Assembly: GCA_944320295.1 (NCBI GenBank)
Contig: CALUGY010000056.1
Span: 1-61,184, forward strand
Origin: an uncultured Bacteroides sp.
Lineage (GTDB): Bacteria; Bacteroidota; Bacteroidia; Bacteroidales; Bacteroidaceae
Direction: 5' to 3'
DNA: 61,184 nucleotides
The number at the start of each line of letters is the position of its first letter. The first letter of the stretch is position 1. The notes below the pieces were generated by a model, which was given only the letters and a program-made list of their open reading frames with translations, ran no database searches and was not told the origin of the DNA. The translations under genes were made by a program, and so were the position numbers. Positions 33,663 to 41,614 of this stretch are shown piece after piece.

Positions 33663-35734
33663 TACTCAAACACCTCTTTCCCGAACTTATCCAATATACG
33701 GTTGTACGCCTCCGATGCCGCGCCGTTGCCCCAGTCGTAGATGGTAAACTCTCCCATCCCCTCGCCTTCGGGCGAGGTGGCACCGCCGTGACCGTAGTTT
33801 TCCATGGTGAAGCCGTAATCCTTCTCGTTGAAGAACGGCCAAACCTTTTCCCATTGCTCCTTGGCCTTCGGGTTTTCGGGACAGTACATCATCTCGAACG
33901 ACGTTTTCAGGGCGCAGAGCCCGCGCTCGGTGTATTCGGGCACTTGCAGTTCCTTGCCGTATTGCAGGATAAGCTCTGCAAACAAGCTCCCGCGCGAGTC
34001 ATTCCACTCGCCGTCGCAGTTCATCACACCGAAGCCGCCGATGCCGTTCACGTAGATGTAGGGCGGTTGCCACGAAGCCTGCGTCATCAGCATCTCGTCC
34101 AGCACGCGCCGTCCCAGTTGCAGGTAAGCCGCCTCGCCCGTCACGCGGTAACACTCCAACAACGCTTCGGCCGTCCAGAACTCCGAGAAGTTACATTGCT
34201 TGTACATGTTGTTGCGGGCCACCTTCTTGCCCACAAAGGCAGGCGTGCCCACGCGGCAGCACGACCAGTAGGTCTCGAAGTCCTCCCAGCGTCCCTCGCA
34301 GATAATGCTTTCCATGGCCTTCATGGCCTTGAGGGCCGCCGTCTTGTAGGCTTCCTTGTTCGTCAGTTCATAGAGTTTGAGCAGGAAGGTGACGGAGAGC
34401 GACGTTTCCGGAGCATTGTTCAGATACTCCATCGGCTCCAACGTCTCCAAGTCCAGCCATCCGGGGAAGCAACCGTTGTCATACTGCACGCCCAACAGGG
34501 CCTCGGCATACGTCTCCGCATACTTCAGCAGGCGTTCGTCCTTCTCCAGTTCGTCATACCAGCGCAACATCAGCAGAGCCGTCCAGCTCATGTCGAGCAC
34601 ATGGAAGGGCGACTTCTTGGCATCCCACGTATACGGGTTGCGGTTGGAGTTGCCCCAATAGTAGTGATTCCAGCCCTTGGAGCGGTTATACAGCTTGCCG
34701 TCTATCTCCACGTTCTCCATGTCGGTGCCTATCACCGTGTAGAAGAAGCTCTTCTTCATCGGGGCGGCAAGGGCCAGTTCCTTGGTCAGCATGGCCTTCT
34801 GCATCAGTTCCTGGTTCGACGTGCGGCGTGCATAACGGAACAAGCCGCTGGCCGAACGAAGGGAGCTGAACCATGCCTGGTTCCAGATGGAGCGGAACTC
34901 GCGCTCGTTCACCTCACCGGGATAGTTGGGACTTTGGGTGGTGTTGACAATGAACACCGGAGCACCCACCGTCTTGCCATTCAGCTCAAACTCCTGCCAC
35001 ACATTCTTGACCCACGTGTTGAACGCCCAGTTGTACGTATGCTTCACATACGGCTCCAGGTTCAAAGGAAGCAGGCCGGCATAACGCTCATGTCCCCAGC
35101 GTTCCCACATGAATTCCAGCGGTGCGCGGAACGGATTGTCCACATCCTCCTTGTCGTCATACTTCACGATGTAGAAGCCATAGTCCACCTTGCCGGTGTA
35201 CTCGGCACCGGGGCGGCGTGCATAAAGCACGTGGTCGCATACAGTACTTAGCGACATGCCCAGCGTCAGCACGTTGTCCTCGGCATTCATGTCCATGTAC
35301 CATTGGTTCTTCCCTGCCTTTGCCAGCACGTCCAAGTCGGGAATCACCGCGAAGCCCTTCGTGCCGTCGGTCACGATGAGCGCGGGCGAACGGAACACGT
35401 GTTGCGCCACGATGTTGCTGTCGGCCGGCGTCAGGTGCGGCGCCCAGTTGAACGTCGGGGTGAAGGCCGGCTTTATGCGCACCTGCCAGTCGTCTTGCTG
35501 CACGCTCTGGCCTTTCAGGTCGAAGTGCAGGTTCACCTTCACGATGTCTTGAGAAATCTGCTCCACGTTGCACGTGTAGCCATGGCCCCCCAAGCTGTCC
35601 GCCGAGATGGAAGCCACGAACTGCGAATAATCCACGGGAAAGTCCTGCGGATTCAGGCTCTTCTGTCCGCCGCACGAGCTAAACAGCAGCCCGGCGCACA
35701 GAAGCCCTCCGAATAAAGCATTCAAGCATTTCAT
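33662..35734 (-). CDS. Secreted lipoprotein of unknown family, probably an (alpha/alpha)-barrel glycan-active enzyme
   Basis: 690 residues with a lipobox (LLFSSC) after the signal peptide. Residues ~25-260 look like a beta-sandwich. Residues ~280-680 contain repeated helical hairpins with aromatic and acidic residues (SWTALLMLRWYDELEKDERLLKYAETYAEALLGVQYDNGCFPGW, ETSLSVTFLLKLYELTNKEAYKTAALKAM, NFSEFWTAEALLECYRVTG), the pattern of (alpha/alpha)6 glycosidases. I do not recognise a CAZy family. It follows the GH116 gene on the same strand, separated by an inverted repeat, and may be a further exo-enzyme of the locus. Confidence 0.55.
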   Translation of the reverse strand: MKCLNALFGGLLCAGLLFSSCGGQKSLNPQDFPVDYSQFVASISADSLGGHGYTCNVEQISQDIVKVNLHFDLKGQSVQQDDWQVRIKPAFTPTFNWAPHLTPADSNIVAQHVFRSPALIVTDGTKGFAVIPDLDVLAKAGKNQWYMDMNAEDNVLTLGMSLSTVCDHVLYARRPGAEYTGKVDYGFYIVKYDDKEDVDNPFRAPLEFMWERWGHERYAGLLPLNLEPYVKHTYNWAFNTWVKNVWQEFELNGKTVGAPVFIVNTTQSPNYPGEVNEREFRSIWNQAWFSSLRSASGLFRYARRTSNQELMQKAMLTKELALAAPMKKSFFYTVIGTDMENVEIDGKLYNRSKGWNHYYWGNSNRNPYTWDAKKSPFHVLDMSWTALLMLRWYDELEKDERLLKYAETYAEALLGVQYDNGCFPGWLDLETLEPMEYLNNAPETSLSVTFLLKLYELTNKEAYKTAALKAMKAMESIICEGRWEDFETYWSCCRVGTPAFVGKKVARNNMYKQCNFSEFWTAEALLECYRVTGEAAYLQLGRRVLDEMLMTQASWQPPYIYVNGIGGFGVMNCDGEWNDSRGSLFAELILQYGKELQVPEYTERGLCALKTSFEMMYCPENPKAKEQWEKVWPFFNEKDYGFTMENYGHGGATSPEGEGMGEFTIYDWGNGAASEAYNRILDKFGKEVFE

Positions 35735-35760
35735 ACGTTTTGTCTGTTTAGTTAAAGTAT

Positions 35761-35898
35761 AATGAAGAATGAAGAACTAAGAATGAAGAATTAGCGCGTA
35801 GCGTCGGAAGAAATTCTACAGAGTCAGCTTCGCTCAAAACTGCTTTTGATTGCTTAATCAGTAGCAAATTCTTCATTTTTAGTTCTTCATTCTTCATT
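35761..35898. repeat. Long inverted repeat between the GH116 and lipoprotein genes
   Basis: 32-bp arms (35761-35792 and 35867-35898) built from AATGAAGAA-like words, one mismatch, 74-bp loop. A common Bacteroidetes-type intergenic palindrome; it could terminate or stabilise the GH116 mRNA. Confidence 0.8.
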
Positions 35899-35903
35899 TT
35901 CAA

Positions 35904-38882
35904 TTAGTCCCCCACCTCGTAGTGCTCCACGTCAATCGTGCCATACACCACGTTCAGCGTCGGCTTGCCCTGTTTCCATTCCAGCGTGCCGAAGCCTGTG
36001 TTCGTGCTGATGAACGTCTTGAAGTCGCCCACCTTGGAGTCGATGTACATCGTTTTGTCCACCGCGTCGTAGCGCACGCCGGTCAATGCCTGCAACATGC
36101 CATAGCTGGCCATGGCGCGGGCATACCAGTTGCCGCACTCCAGCTCGTTGAACGGATTGCGTACCGTGCCGTCATAGCGCATGCGGCAGGCACGCACAAT
36201 GTCCAAGCCCTTCTCCACTTCACCCTTCATCATCAGATGGCCGGCCACTTGGTACTCGATACCCGTCCATACCTCGTTGCTGTACACAAACGGCAACGAC
36301 AATGCGCCGCCCTTGGGCCATGTGCACAGCAGCAGGCCGCCCTCGTGCCCGCAAGCATAACCCGGACGTTGGGGATTGTAGTGATCGAACAGGTCGGTCT
36401 TGAAGTTGTACTTGTAGATGGAGTTCAGGTGGCTGGTGACCTTCTCGTTGTCTATCACCTCCGGCAATCCGCAGGAAGAGGCTATCCACATGCCCAGGAT
36501 TCCGTCGGACAGGCAACCCGTACCATACTGGTACTTCGGCCCCTCCTTCTGCAACAGCTTCACCGCTTCGTCCGAGTATGCTCCGCCGAAAGACAGAGCC
36601 TGTGCCGGATTCGGTGCCTGCAGGTCTTCCCATTTTATCTTCTGGATGAAGTACTCGCCATCATACAGCTCGTTCTCCATATACGCCTTGCACTTCTTCA
36701 GCAGCTTCTCGTAGTCCTTGGCCGGTTTGTCCAGCGCCTTGCTCATCTCTACGAAGGCCGTCAGCGCGCCGGCATAGAAGCTGGTGCACATGCCGTCCGG
36801 CCCCCAGAACTCGATGTCGTAGGTGTTGTGGTGCGGTTCCTCCAGGCAACCCTGGCGTTTCGGGTCCCACGTGCGGATGCAGTAGTCCAAGCTGGCCTTG
36901 ACGGCGGGATACAGGTTGCGTATCCACTCCGTGTCGCCGCTGATGCGCCATTCGCGGTACACCTTCATGATGCCGCCCAACTGGCCGTCGGAAGCAGCAT
37001 GGAAATCGTGGGGAGGCGTAGAGATAGGCATGTTGGCGCGGAACGTCTGGTGTCCCTCCGCATTCTGGCTCACTAAGAACTCCGTCTCGCGCAACGTGCG
37101 CTCCATGACCGGGAACAAGTGAGGCAGGGCCTGTGCATAGTTCCATACATGGGTGCACGAACCATGGCAAGAGCCCCACGTGTCACCGGAACCTTCCCAA
37201 GCCCAGAAGCGACCATCATACTGGCGGAGCACCGTGGACGACTTCAGGATGGTGAGGTTGGCCGCAATGGCCTCCAGCACCTCGGCCGGCAGTGTGGAGT
37301 CATAGAACGCGTCGCGGAACAGTTCGCTGTTCTTCTTCAACTCGTCCTTATGGGCATCCCAGTAAGCTATCACCTCGCCCAGGTTGGCAAAGCGTTCAGA
37401 ATACCACGGACGGTAGCAACTCTCTTCCATGCTGTCCACATCCGGAAAATACTTCTTCTCCTCTGCCGAAGAGTCGGCCACCTTCCAGTCGCCCCAGTCG
37501 TCGCCCTCGAAGTCGGCCAGCAACGTGGCGGAAGCCGACGGGGCCAACAAATTTTCGTCCGCATTGTCGGTCAGCACGAACTGGTCGGCCAGCACATGCC
37601 CCCAGCCGGACACGCCCATGTCCACAATGCGTATCTTGGCCGTCTTGCCCTTGTAAGGCTTCAAGTCCCACAGGGCCACGCCCAGGTTCTCGGTCTGTTG
37701 CCCGGTAGCTGTCAACACGATTTCACCGTCCACAACCAAGTTGACCGAGGTCAGTTCCTTCAAGTTGCCGCCGCCTACCAGGAACTTCAGGTAACGCTTG
37801 TCCACCTTGAATTCCGGCGATTCCAAGATACCCACCAAGCCGTCGCCGCCTTTGTCGAACGAGTTGAGCAGCCGCTGGCCCACATAGCCCGTCACAGCCT
37901 GCTGTCCTTCGGCCGTACCCTTGGTAGGAGCGGCAAAAGCGTCGCCCGACTTGCGGAGAATACCGCACGACAGGGTGGATTCCGGCAGATACCAACTCCA
38001 GTTTACGCGCACGGTCTTCGTCTCACCCGGTTGCAGTTGCAAGGGCACGTAGATGGAAGCACCCGGAGCCACCACATCCATGGGAGCTTTGGAAACCGTC
38101 CTACCCGCACGGATATTTTCCCACAAAATGGTCTGGGCATCGAACCACCCGCCACGGAACCAGCAATGATCCACCACGGCGGCATCGTCGTCCACATAGA
38201 TGGCCACACCCTCGTTGCCGTCACCCTCGGAAGGCAGCAGGGAAAAGCCGTTCTTCACGCTCTCAATCTTGCCGTTGCCGTCCACGAAGTTACGGGAGTT
38301 ATAAGAGAACACGGCCTCCAGCGTGTTGCCGGTGGTATTGGTAAAACTGTATTCCAGCGCACCAGTAGGCAGGCCGGTATTGTCCTGGTCGGTAGGAATA
38401 AAGGGACTCCAGCCCGTGATGCGCACCTTCAGGGGGACATCGTTGTCCTGCAAGTCGATGGTGGCAAAGGGGAAGCGTGCCTGGAACACGGCGTTCTCGA
38501 AACGGGGGAAGCCGTACGTCTTCTCGCCGCTGCCGAAACCGCGTCCCGGCAAGCCGAATATTTTCCAGTCGGGCACCGGGCCTTCCAGCACCTTGGCCCC
38601 GTTCTCATAACCCTTCACACTAATAGCGGCAAACACGTATGGCTCATTGCCCAGGTCGGGCCGGTTTTTGAGCGACACGTGCGATATGGCACCCGTGCCC
38701 TCCAAACAAAACATGCCTGCCCCCATGCCGCCGATGGGGAAGGCCACATAGTCCAAATTCTTCCCTTGATACGCGCCGTTAAACTCGCGGGTCGGCGTAC
38801 CGAGGTGCTCTCCTGCATACACTTGGGCAGGCATGGTAAGCCCCACGCCCAAACATGCATACAACAACGTTTTCTTCAACAT
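35904..38882 (-). CDS. GH116-family glycoside hydrolase with an inserted galactose-binding-like module
   Basis: 992 residues with a signal peptide. The N-terminal beta domain (about 30-340) has the family block AFPIGGMGAGMFCLEGTGAISHVSLKNRP. Residues ~345-445 (YLKFLVGGGN..., WDLKPYKGKTAKIRIVDMGVSGWGHVLADQF) resemble the beta-sandwich module of levanases and look inserted. The (alpha/alpha)6 domain (~560-970) contains EEPHHNTYD (681-689) and CLSDGILGMW with D793, the likely acid/base by comparison with GBA2-type enzymes. The equivalent of the usual Glu nucleophile is unclear. Known GH116 activities are beta-glucosidase, glucosylceramidase and beta-xylosidase; here an exo-arabinofuranosidase role is inferred from the locus. 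Confidence 0.85.
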   Translation of the reverse strand: MLKKTLLYACLGVGLTMPAQVYAGEHLGTPTREFNGAYQGKNLDYVAFPIGGMGAGMFCLEGTGAISHVSLKNRPDLGNEPYVFAAISVKGYENGAKVLEGPVPDWKIFGLPGRGFGSGEKTYGFPRFENAVFQARFPFATIDLQDNDVPLKVRITGWSPFIPTDQDNTGLPTGALEYSFTNTTGNTLEAVFSYNSRNFVDGNGKIESVKNGFSLLPSEGDGNEGVAIYVDDDAAVVDHCWFRGGWFDAQTILWENIRAGRTVSKAPMDVVAPGASIYVPLQLQPGETKTVRVNWSWYLPESTLSCGILRKSGDAFAAPTKGTAEGQQAVTGYVGQRLLNSFDKGGDGLVGILESPEFKVDKRYLKFLVGGGNLKELTSVNLVVDGEIVLTATGQQTENLGVALWDLKPYKGKTAKIRIVDMGVSGWGHVLADQFVLTDNADENLLAPSASATLLADFEGDDWGDWKVADSSAEEKKYFPDVDSMEESCYRPWYSERFANLGEVIAYWDAHKDELKKNSELFRDAFYDSTLPAEVLEAIAANLTILKSSTVLRQYDGRFWAWEGSGDTWGSCHGSCTHVWNYAQALPHLFPVMERTLRETEFLVSQNAEGHQTFRANMPISTPPHDFHAASDGQLGGIMKVYREWRISGDTEWIRNLYPAVKASLDYCIRTWDPKRQGCLEEPHHNTYDIEFWGPDGMCTSFYAGALTAFVEMSKALDKPAKDYEKLLKKCKAYMENELYDGEYFIQKIKWEDLQAPNPAQALSFGGAYSDEAVKLLQKEGPKYQYGTGCLSDGILGMWIASSCGLPEVIDNEKVTSHLNSIYKYNFKTDLFDHYNPQRPGYACGHEGGLLLCTWPKGGALSLPFVYSNEVWTGIEYQVAGHLMMKGEVEKGLDIVRACRMRYDGTVRNPFNELECGNWYARAMASYGMLQALTGVRYDAVDKTMYIDSKVGDFKTFISTNTGFGTLEWKQGKPTLNVVYGTIDVEHYEVGD

Positions 38883-39010
38883 GATACTTTACTTTTAAGA
38901 GGTTAATATTATGTGTATGTGTACAATTTAAAAGCCCCTCCCAACCTCCCCCGGAGGGGAGGAGTTCAGAGCATTCGATTCTTTATAAATGTGTTTAGCT
39001 ACATGTGTCA

Positions 39011-39018
39011 CAAAGTTA
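39011..39018 (-). promoter_or_regulatory. -7 element for the GH116 gene
   Basis: Minus-strand TAACTTTG fits TAnnTTTG, about 130 nt before the GH116 ATG. With the terminator at 39275-39322 it suggests that GH116 is transcribed separately from SusCD. Confidence 0.5.
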
Positions 39019-39063
39019 AATAATTTATTGGGAATGGCACACAGGTAACACAGATCTTTTCGT

Positions 39064-39160
39064 AGTAGAGACGTGGCGTGCCGCGTCTCTTCTCATCGCA
39101 TGCGCTTCTATCACATAACCAAACATGATAGATAGAGACGCGGCACGCCACGTCTCTACT
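39064..39160. repeat. MITE-like perfect inverted repeat
   Basis: 27-bp arms (39064-39090 and 39134-39160) are perfect reverse complements; each arm is itself nearly palindromic (GAGACGTGGC/GCCGCGTCTC). 43-bp centre without coding capacity. Confidence 0.85.
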
Positions 39161-39274
39161 TCATTCACCATGACAAAAGCCGCCAGCCTACCCCCCTCCC
39201 TACGGGGGAGGGGTTGGGGGAGAGGCCTGAGAGACCTGAGGACCTGAGGAACCGTCATCTGTGTGCCAACAACT

Positions 39275-39322
39275 CAAAAAAAGAGCGGACCTCTATCGCT
39301 CGGAATAGAAGATCCGCTCTTA
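39275..39322 (-). terminator. Terminator of the SusC-SusD-DUF4945 operon
   Basis: On the minus strand AAGAGCGGA pairs with TCCGCTCTT, followed by a run of T, 20 nt after the DUF4945-like stop codon. Confidence 0.8.
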
Positions 39323-39341
39323 ACCAATCAAAATATAACGC

Positions 39342-39746
39342 TTATTCTATATTCACTACCACACCGTCGGAAGTAACGGTACTGGTACGGCCTTTTTCCT
39401 GGAACTCAGGTTTGAACGTACCAGTCAGCTTCACAACGTAACGGTAAGTAACGCCATCCGTCAGGGTAAACGTCTGACTGGTTTCCCCATTGGACAACGT
39501 CGTTTTTGCCTTATAAATATTGTTTTCTACAGCCTGGATGCCGACACTCACACTTTGATATTCATCGGGTATCTCAGGATAACTCCATGTCAGGGTCACC
39601 TGGTCACCGCTCTGGGTGTATTGCACATTCTCAGGCATCGGCATATAGTAGTTCAGACCTTTGTCGTCCAGCACCGACCGGTCACAGCAGCCGGAAAACA
39701 AGACTACAGCCAGCAATACTACAAATATATTCGTTATCTTTTTCAT
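39342..39746 (-). CDS. Small surface lipoprotein, DUF4945-like
   Basis: 134 residues with lipobox LFSGC. The mature part has a fibronectin type III-like beta-sandwich pattern (VQYTQSGDQVTLTWSYPEIP, then SQTFTLTDGVTYRYVVKL). Proteins of this kind (I recall DUF4945) follow SusD genes in Bacteroides PULs and may be surface glycan-binding accessories. It is 29 nt downstream of the SusD gene and followed by a terminator. Confidence 0.7.
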   Translation of the reverse strand: MKKITNIFVVLLAVVLFSGCCDRSVLDDKGLNYYMPMPENVQYTQSGDQVTLTWSYPEIPDEYQSVSVGIQAVENNIYKAKTTLSNGETSQTFTLTDGVTYRYVVKLTGTFKPEFQEKGRTSTVTSDGVVVNIE

Positions 39747-39775
39747 AAGTGCTTACTTAAAAAAACGGTTAAACA

Positions 39776-41587
39776 TTAATATCCGGGATTCTGCGTATAG
39801 TTGCCTTTAGAGAATTCCATCTGATTCTGCGAGACTGGGAGGTACTCATCGCGACCGGGAGTAAAACGGGCAGTACCGAGCCACGGGAAGCGGGTGCTTT
39901 CTATTCTGAAGTAGTCGTTCAGCACCTCATCCAACATACCCCAGCGTTGCAGGTCGAAGAAACGGTGGCCTTCGCAAGCAAACTCCAGGCGGTTCTCCCA
40001 AACCAAGGCATTCCATGCGTAGTCTTTCGTCCACGTACAGTTCACACCCGGTTGGTAAGTACCGATTTTGTAGTTCATGGTCGGCTCATCACCGTTCATC
40101 AAGCGGGCACGGCTATTGTCGGCACGTGTACGGAGCTGATTGATCAATGGCAGAGCTTCATCCTGACGGTCGAGTTGGATCAAAATCTCAGCCTTCCACA
40201 TCAATACATCGGAATAACGTATCATCTTCTTGTTCATGGAGTTGAATTGCCATCCATCGTACATCAAGCAGCCACAATCCGGATCGGGCATGTCCTTGAT
40301 AGGCTTCAAATAGCTGTACGTAGTAGCATCACGACTGGCCGAAGAATGGAACAGCAACTGGTCATTATACTTCCACGGCTGGCCCGGAGCCACAATGGTA
40401 TGGCTGAAGCGGGGATCCCAAGTATACTTGTCGAAGTAATCGTGTGCACCGCTATTCACTTTATCCAGATCGTACGAACCATCGGCATTCTTTATATACA
40501 TACCATAGTCATCATCGTTATAATCCTCAAAGCGCGGCAGACCAGTCACCGGATCCGTCTTGAAGGCGTTGGCCATGGTGTAGCTGGCATGGTTGAAGTC
40601 GCAACATTGGAAGCCAGCCCACATCCAAGGATGGTTCAAACCTTCGGCACGATTGATACGGCCGCCAGTAGACATACCGTCGTTGATGGAGAACTGAAGC
40701 TCCCAAATGGATTCCTTGGTATTGTTGTCATACTCTACCAGGAAGTTGTTGCCGAAATCTGCTTCCAGGCCCAAACGTCCGCCTTCCTGGGCAGTCAGCT
40801 TATCGATATAAGTCAAAGCCTCGCTCAGACGTTCTTTGTTGATATTCACCACTTGGTGACTGTCATCCTGCTCGTAAGCCATGTTCAGCAACGTGCGGGC
40901 CACCATGGCCGTAGCGGCATTCTTGCTCACACGACCCTTGTCTTCCTGGTCCAAAGGCAACAGTTCCTCTGCCTTTTTAAAGTCTTCCAAGATTCGTTCC
41001 CACAGGTAGAGATCGTTCGGTTGTTCGAGGTCGCGGTTCGGAATTGCCTCAAAAGCATCTGACTGCCCTACCACATTCTCATCGATATAAGGCATATACT
41101 TCCACAACTTCTTCAAACGATAGTGGGTAAATGTACGGATAAACAGTACCTCGCCCAAACGACTGTTCTTCTCCGGAAGTTCTTCCTCCGTAAACATATT
41201 GATGTGTTGGATAGCTGTATTACAACGCTGGATTACCTGATAACCCACATACCACGTACCATCAATCGCACCGGTATTCGGGGTTACATTGGTAAACATG
41301 GAAAGGTTTCCAAAAGAGTCGATGGCATCGGCCACACCGCCGCCGCCTTTAAAACAGTCATCCGAACGCATGGAACCACTCCACCAATACATGTAGGGAG
41401 AGGAATCCAAAGAACCGATTTCGCACATGCGGGAATAAGCTGCCGTCACGAAACCGTCTATATCGCTCGCCTTGTTCAGAAGGTTTTCATCCAATACCCC
41501 CTTGGGGTTGACCTCCAAGAAATCATCGCAACTGCCCAGACTCAACAAAGAGCAAAGGGCAAGTGAATAGGTGATATATTTTTTCAT
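39776..41587 (-). CDS. SusD/RagB-family lipoprotein (main PUL)
   Basis: 603 residues. The signal peptide ends LLSLGSC, a lipobox. SusD blocks are present: LGEVLFIRTFTHYRLKKLWKYMPY, YSDVLMWKAEILIQLDRQDEALPLINQLRTRA, ENRLEFACEGHRFFDLQRWG and the final YTQNPGY. It works with the SusC protein encoded 27 nt upstream. The most likely ligand is a D-arabinofuranose oligosaccharide, inferred from the GH116/GH172/GH183 neighbours. Confidence 0.96.
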   Translation of the reverse strand: MKKYITYSLALCSLLSLGSCDDFLEVNPKGVLDENLLNKASDIDGFVTAAYSRMCEIGSLDSSPYMYWWSGSMRSDDCFKGGGGVADAIDSFGNLSMFTNVTPNTGAIDGTWYVGYQVIQRCNTAIQHINMFTEEELPEKNSRLGEVLFIRTFTHYRLKKLWKYMPYIDENVVGQSDAFEAIPNRDLEQPNDLYLWERILEDFKKAEELLPLDQEDKGRVSKNAATAMVARTLLNMAYEQDDSHQVVNINKERLSEALTYIDKLTAQEGGRLGLEADFGNNFLVEYDNNTKESIWELQFSINDGMSTGGRINRAEGLNHPWMWAGFQCCDFNHASYTMANAFKTDPVTGLPRFEDYNDDDYGMYIKNADGSYDLDKVNSGAHDYFDKYTWDPRFSHTIVAPGQPWKYNDQLLFHSSASRDATTYSYLKPIKDMPDPDCGCLMYDGWQFNSMNKKMIRYSDVLMWKAEILIQLDRQDEALPLINQLRTRADNSRARLMNGDEPTMNYKIGTYQPGVNCTWTKDYAWNALVWENRLEFACEGHRFFDLQRWGMLDEVLNDYFRIESTRFPWLGTARFTPGRDEYLPVSQNQMEFSKGNYTQNPGY

Positions 41588-41614
41588 GTCTTTTTCTCGT
41601 TTAAGTAAATAGGT

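Larger units (their letters stand above)
38883..39341. other. 459-bp intergenic region: repeats, a promoter and a terminator
   Basis: No gene. Contains a pair of inverted C-rich words (38937-38966 and 39190-39226), the GH116 promoter element, a 27-bp perfect inverted repeat and the terminator of the SusCD operon. Confidence 0.75.

Noticed and set aside
33410-35251. Long plus-strand reading frame opposite the 690-residue lipoprotein
   Set aside because: It starts within the dispersed repeat and mirrors the minus-strand gene; composition (many His, Val and Leu without domains) is that of an antisense shadow in GC-rich coding DNA. Similar shadows opposite GH116, GH172, recA and SusC were rejected for the same reason.
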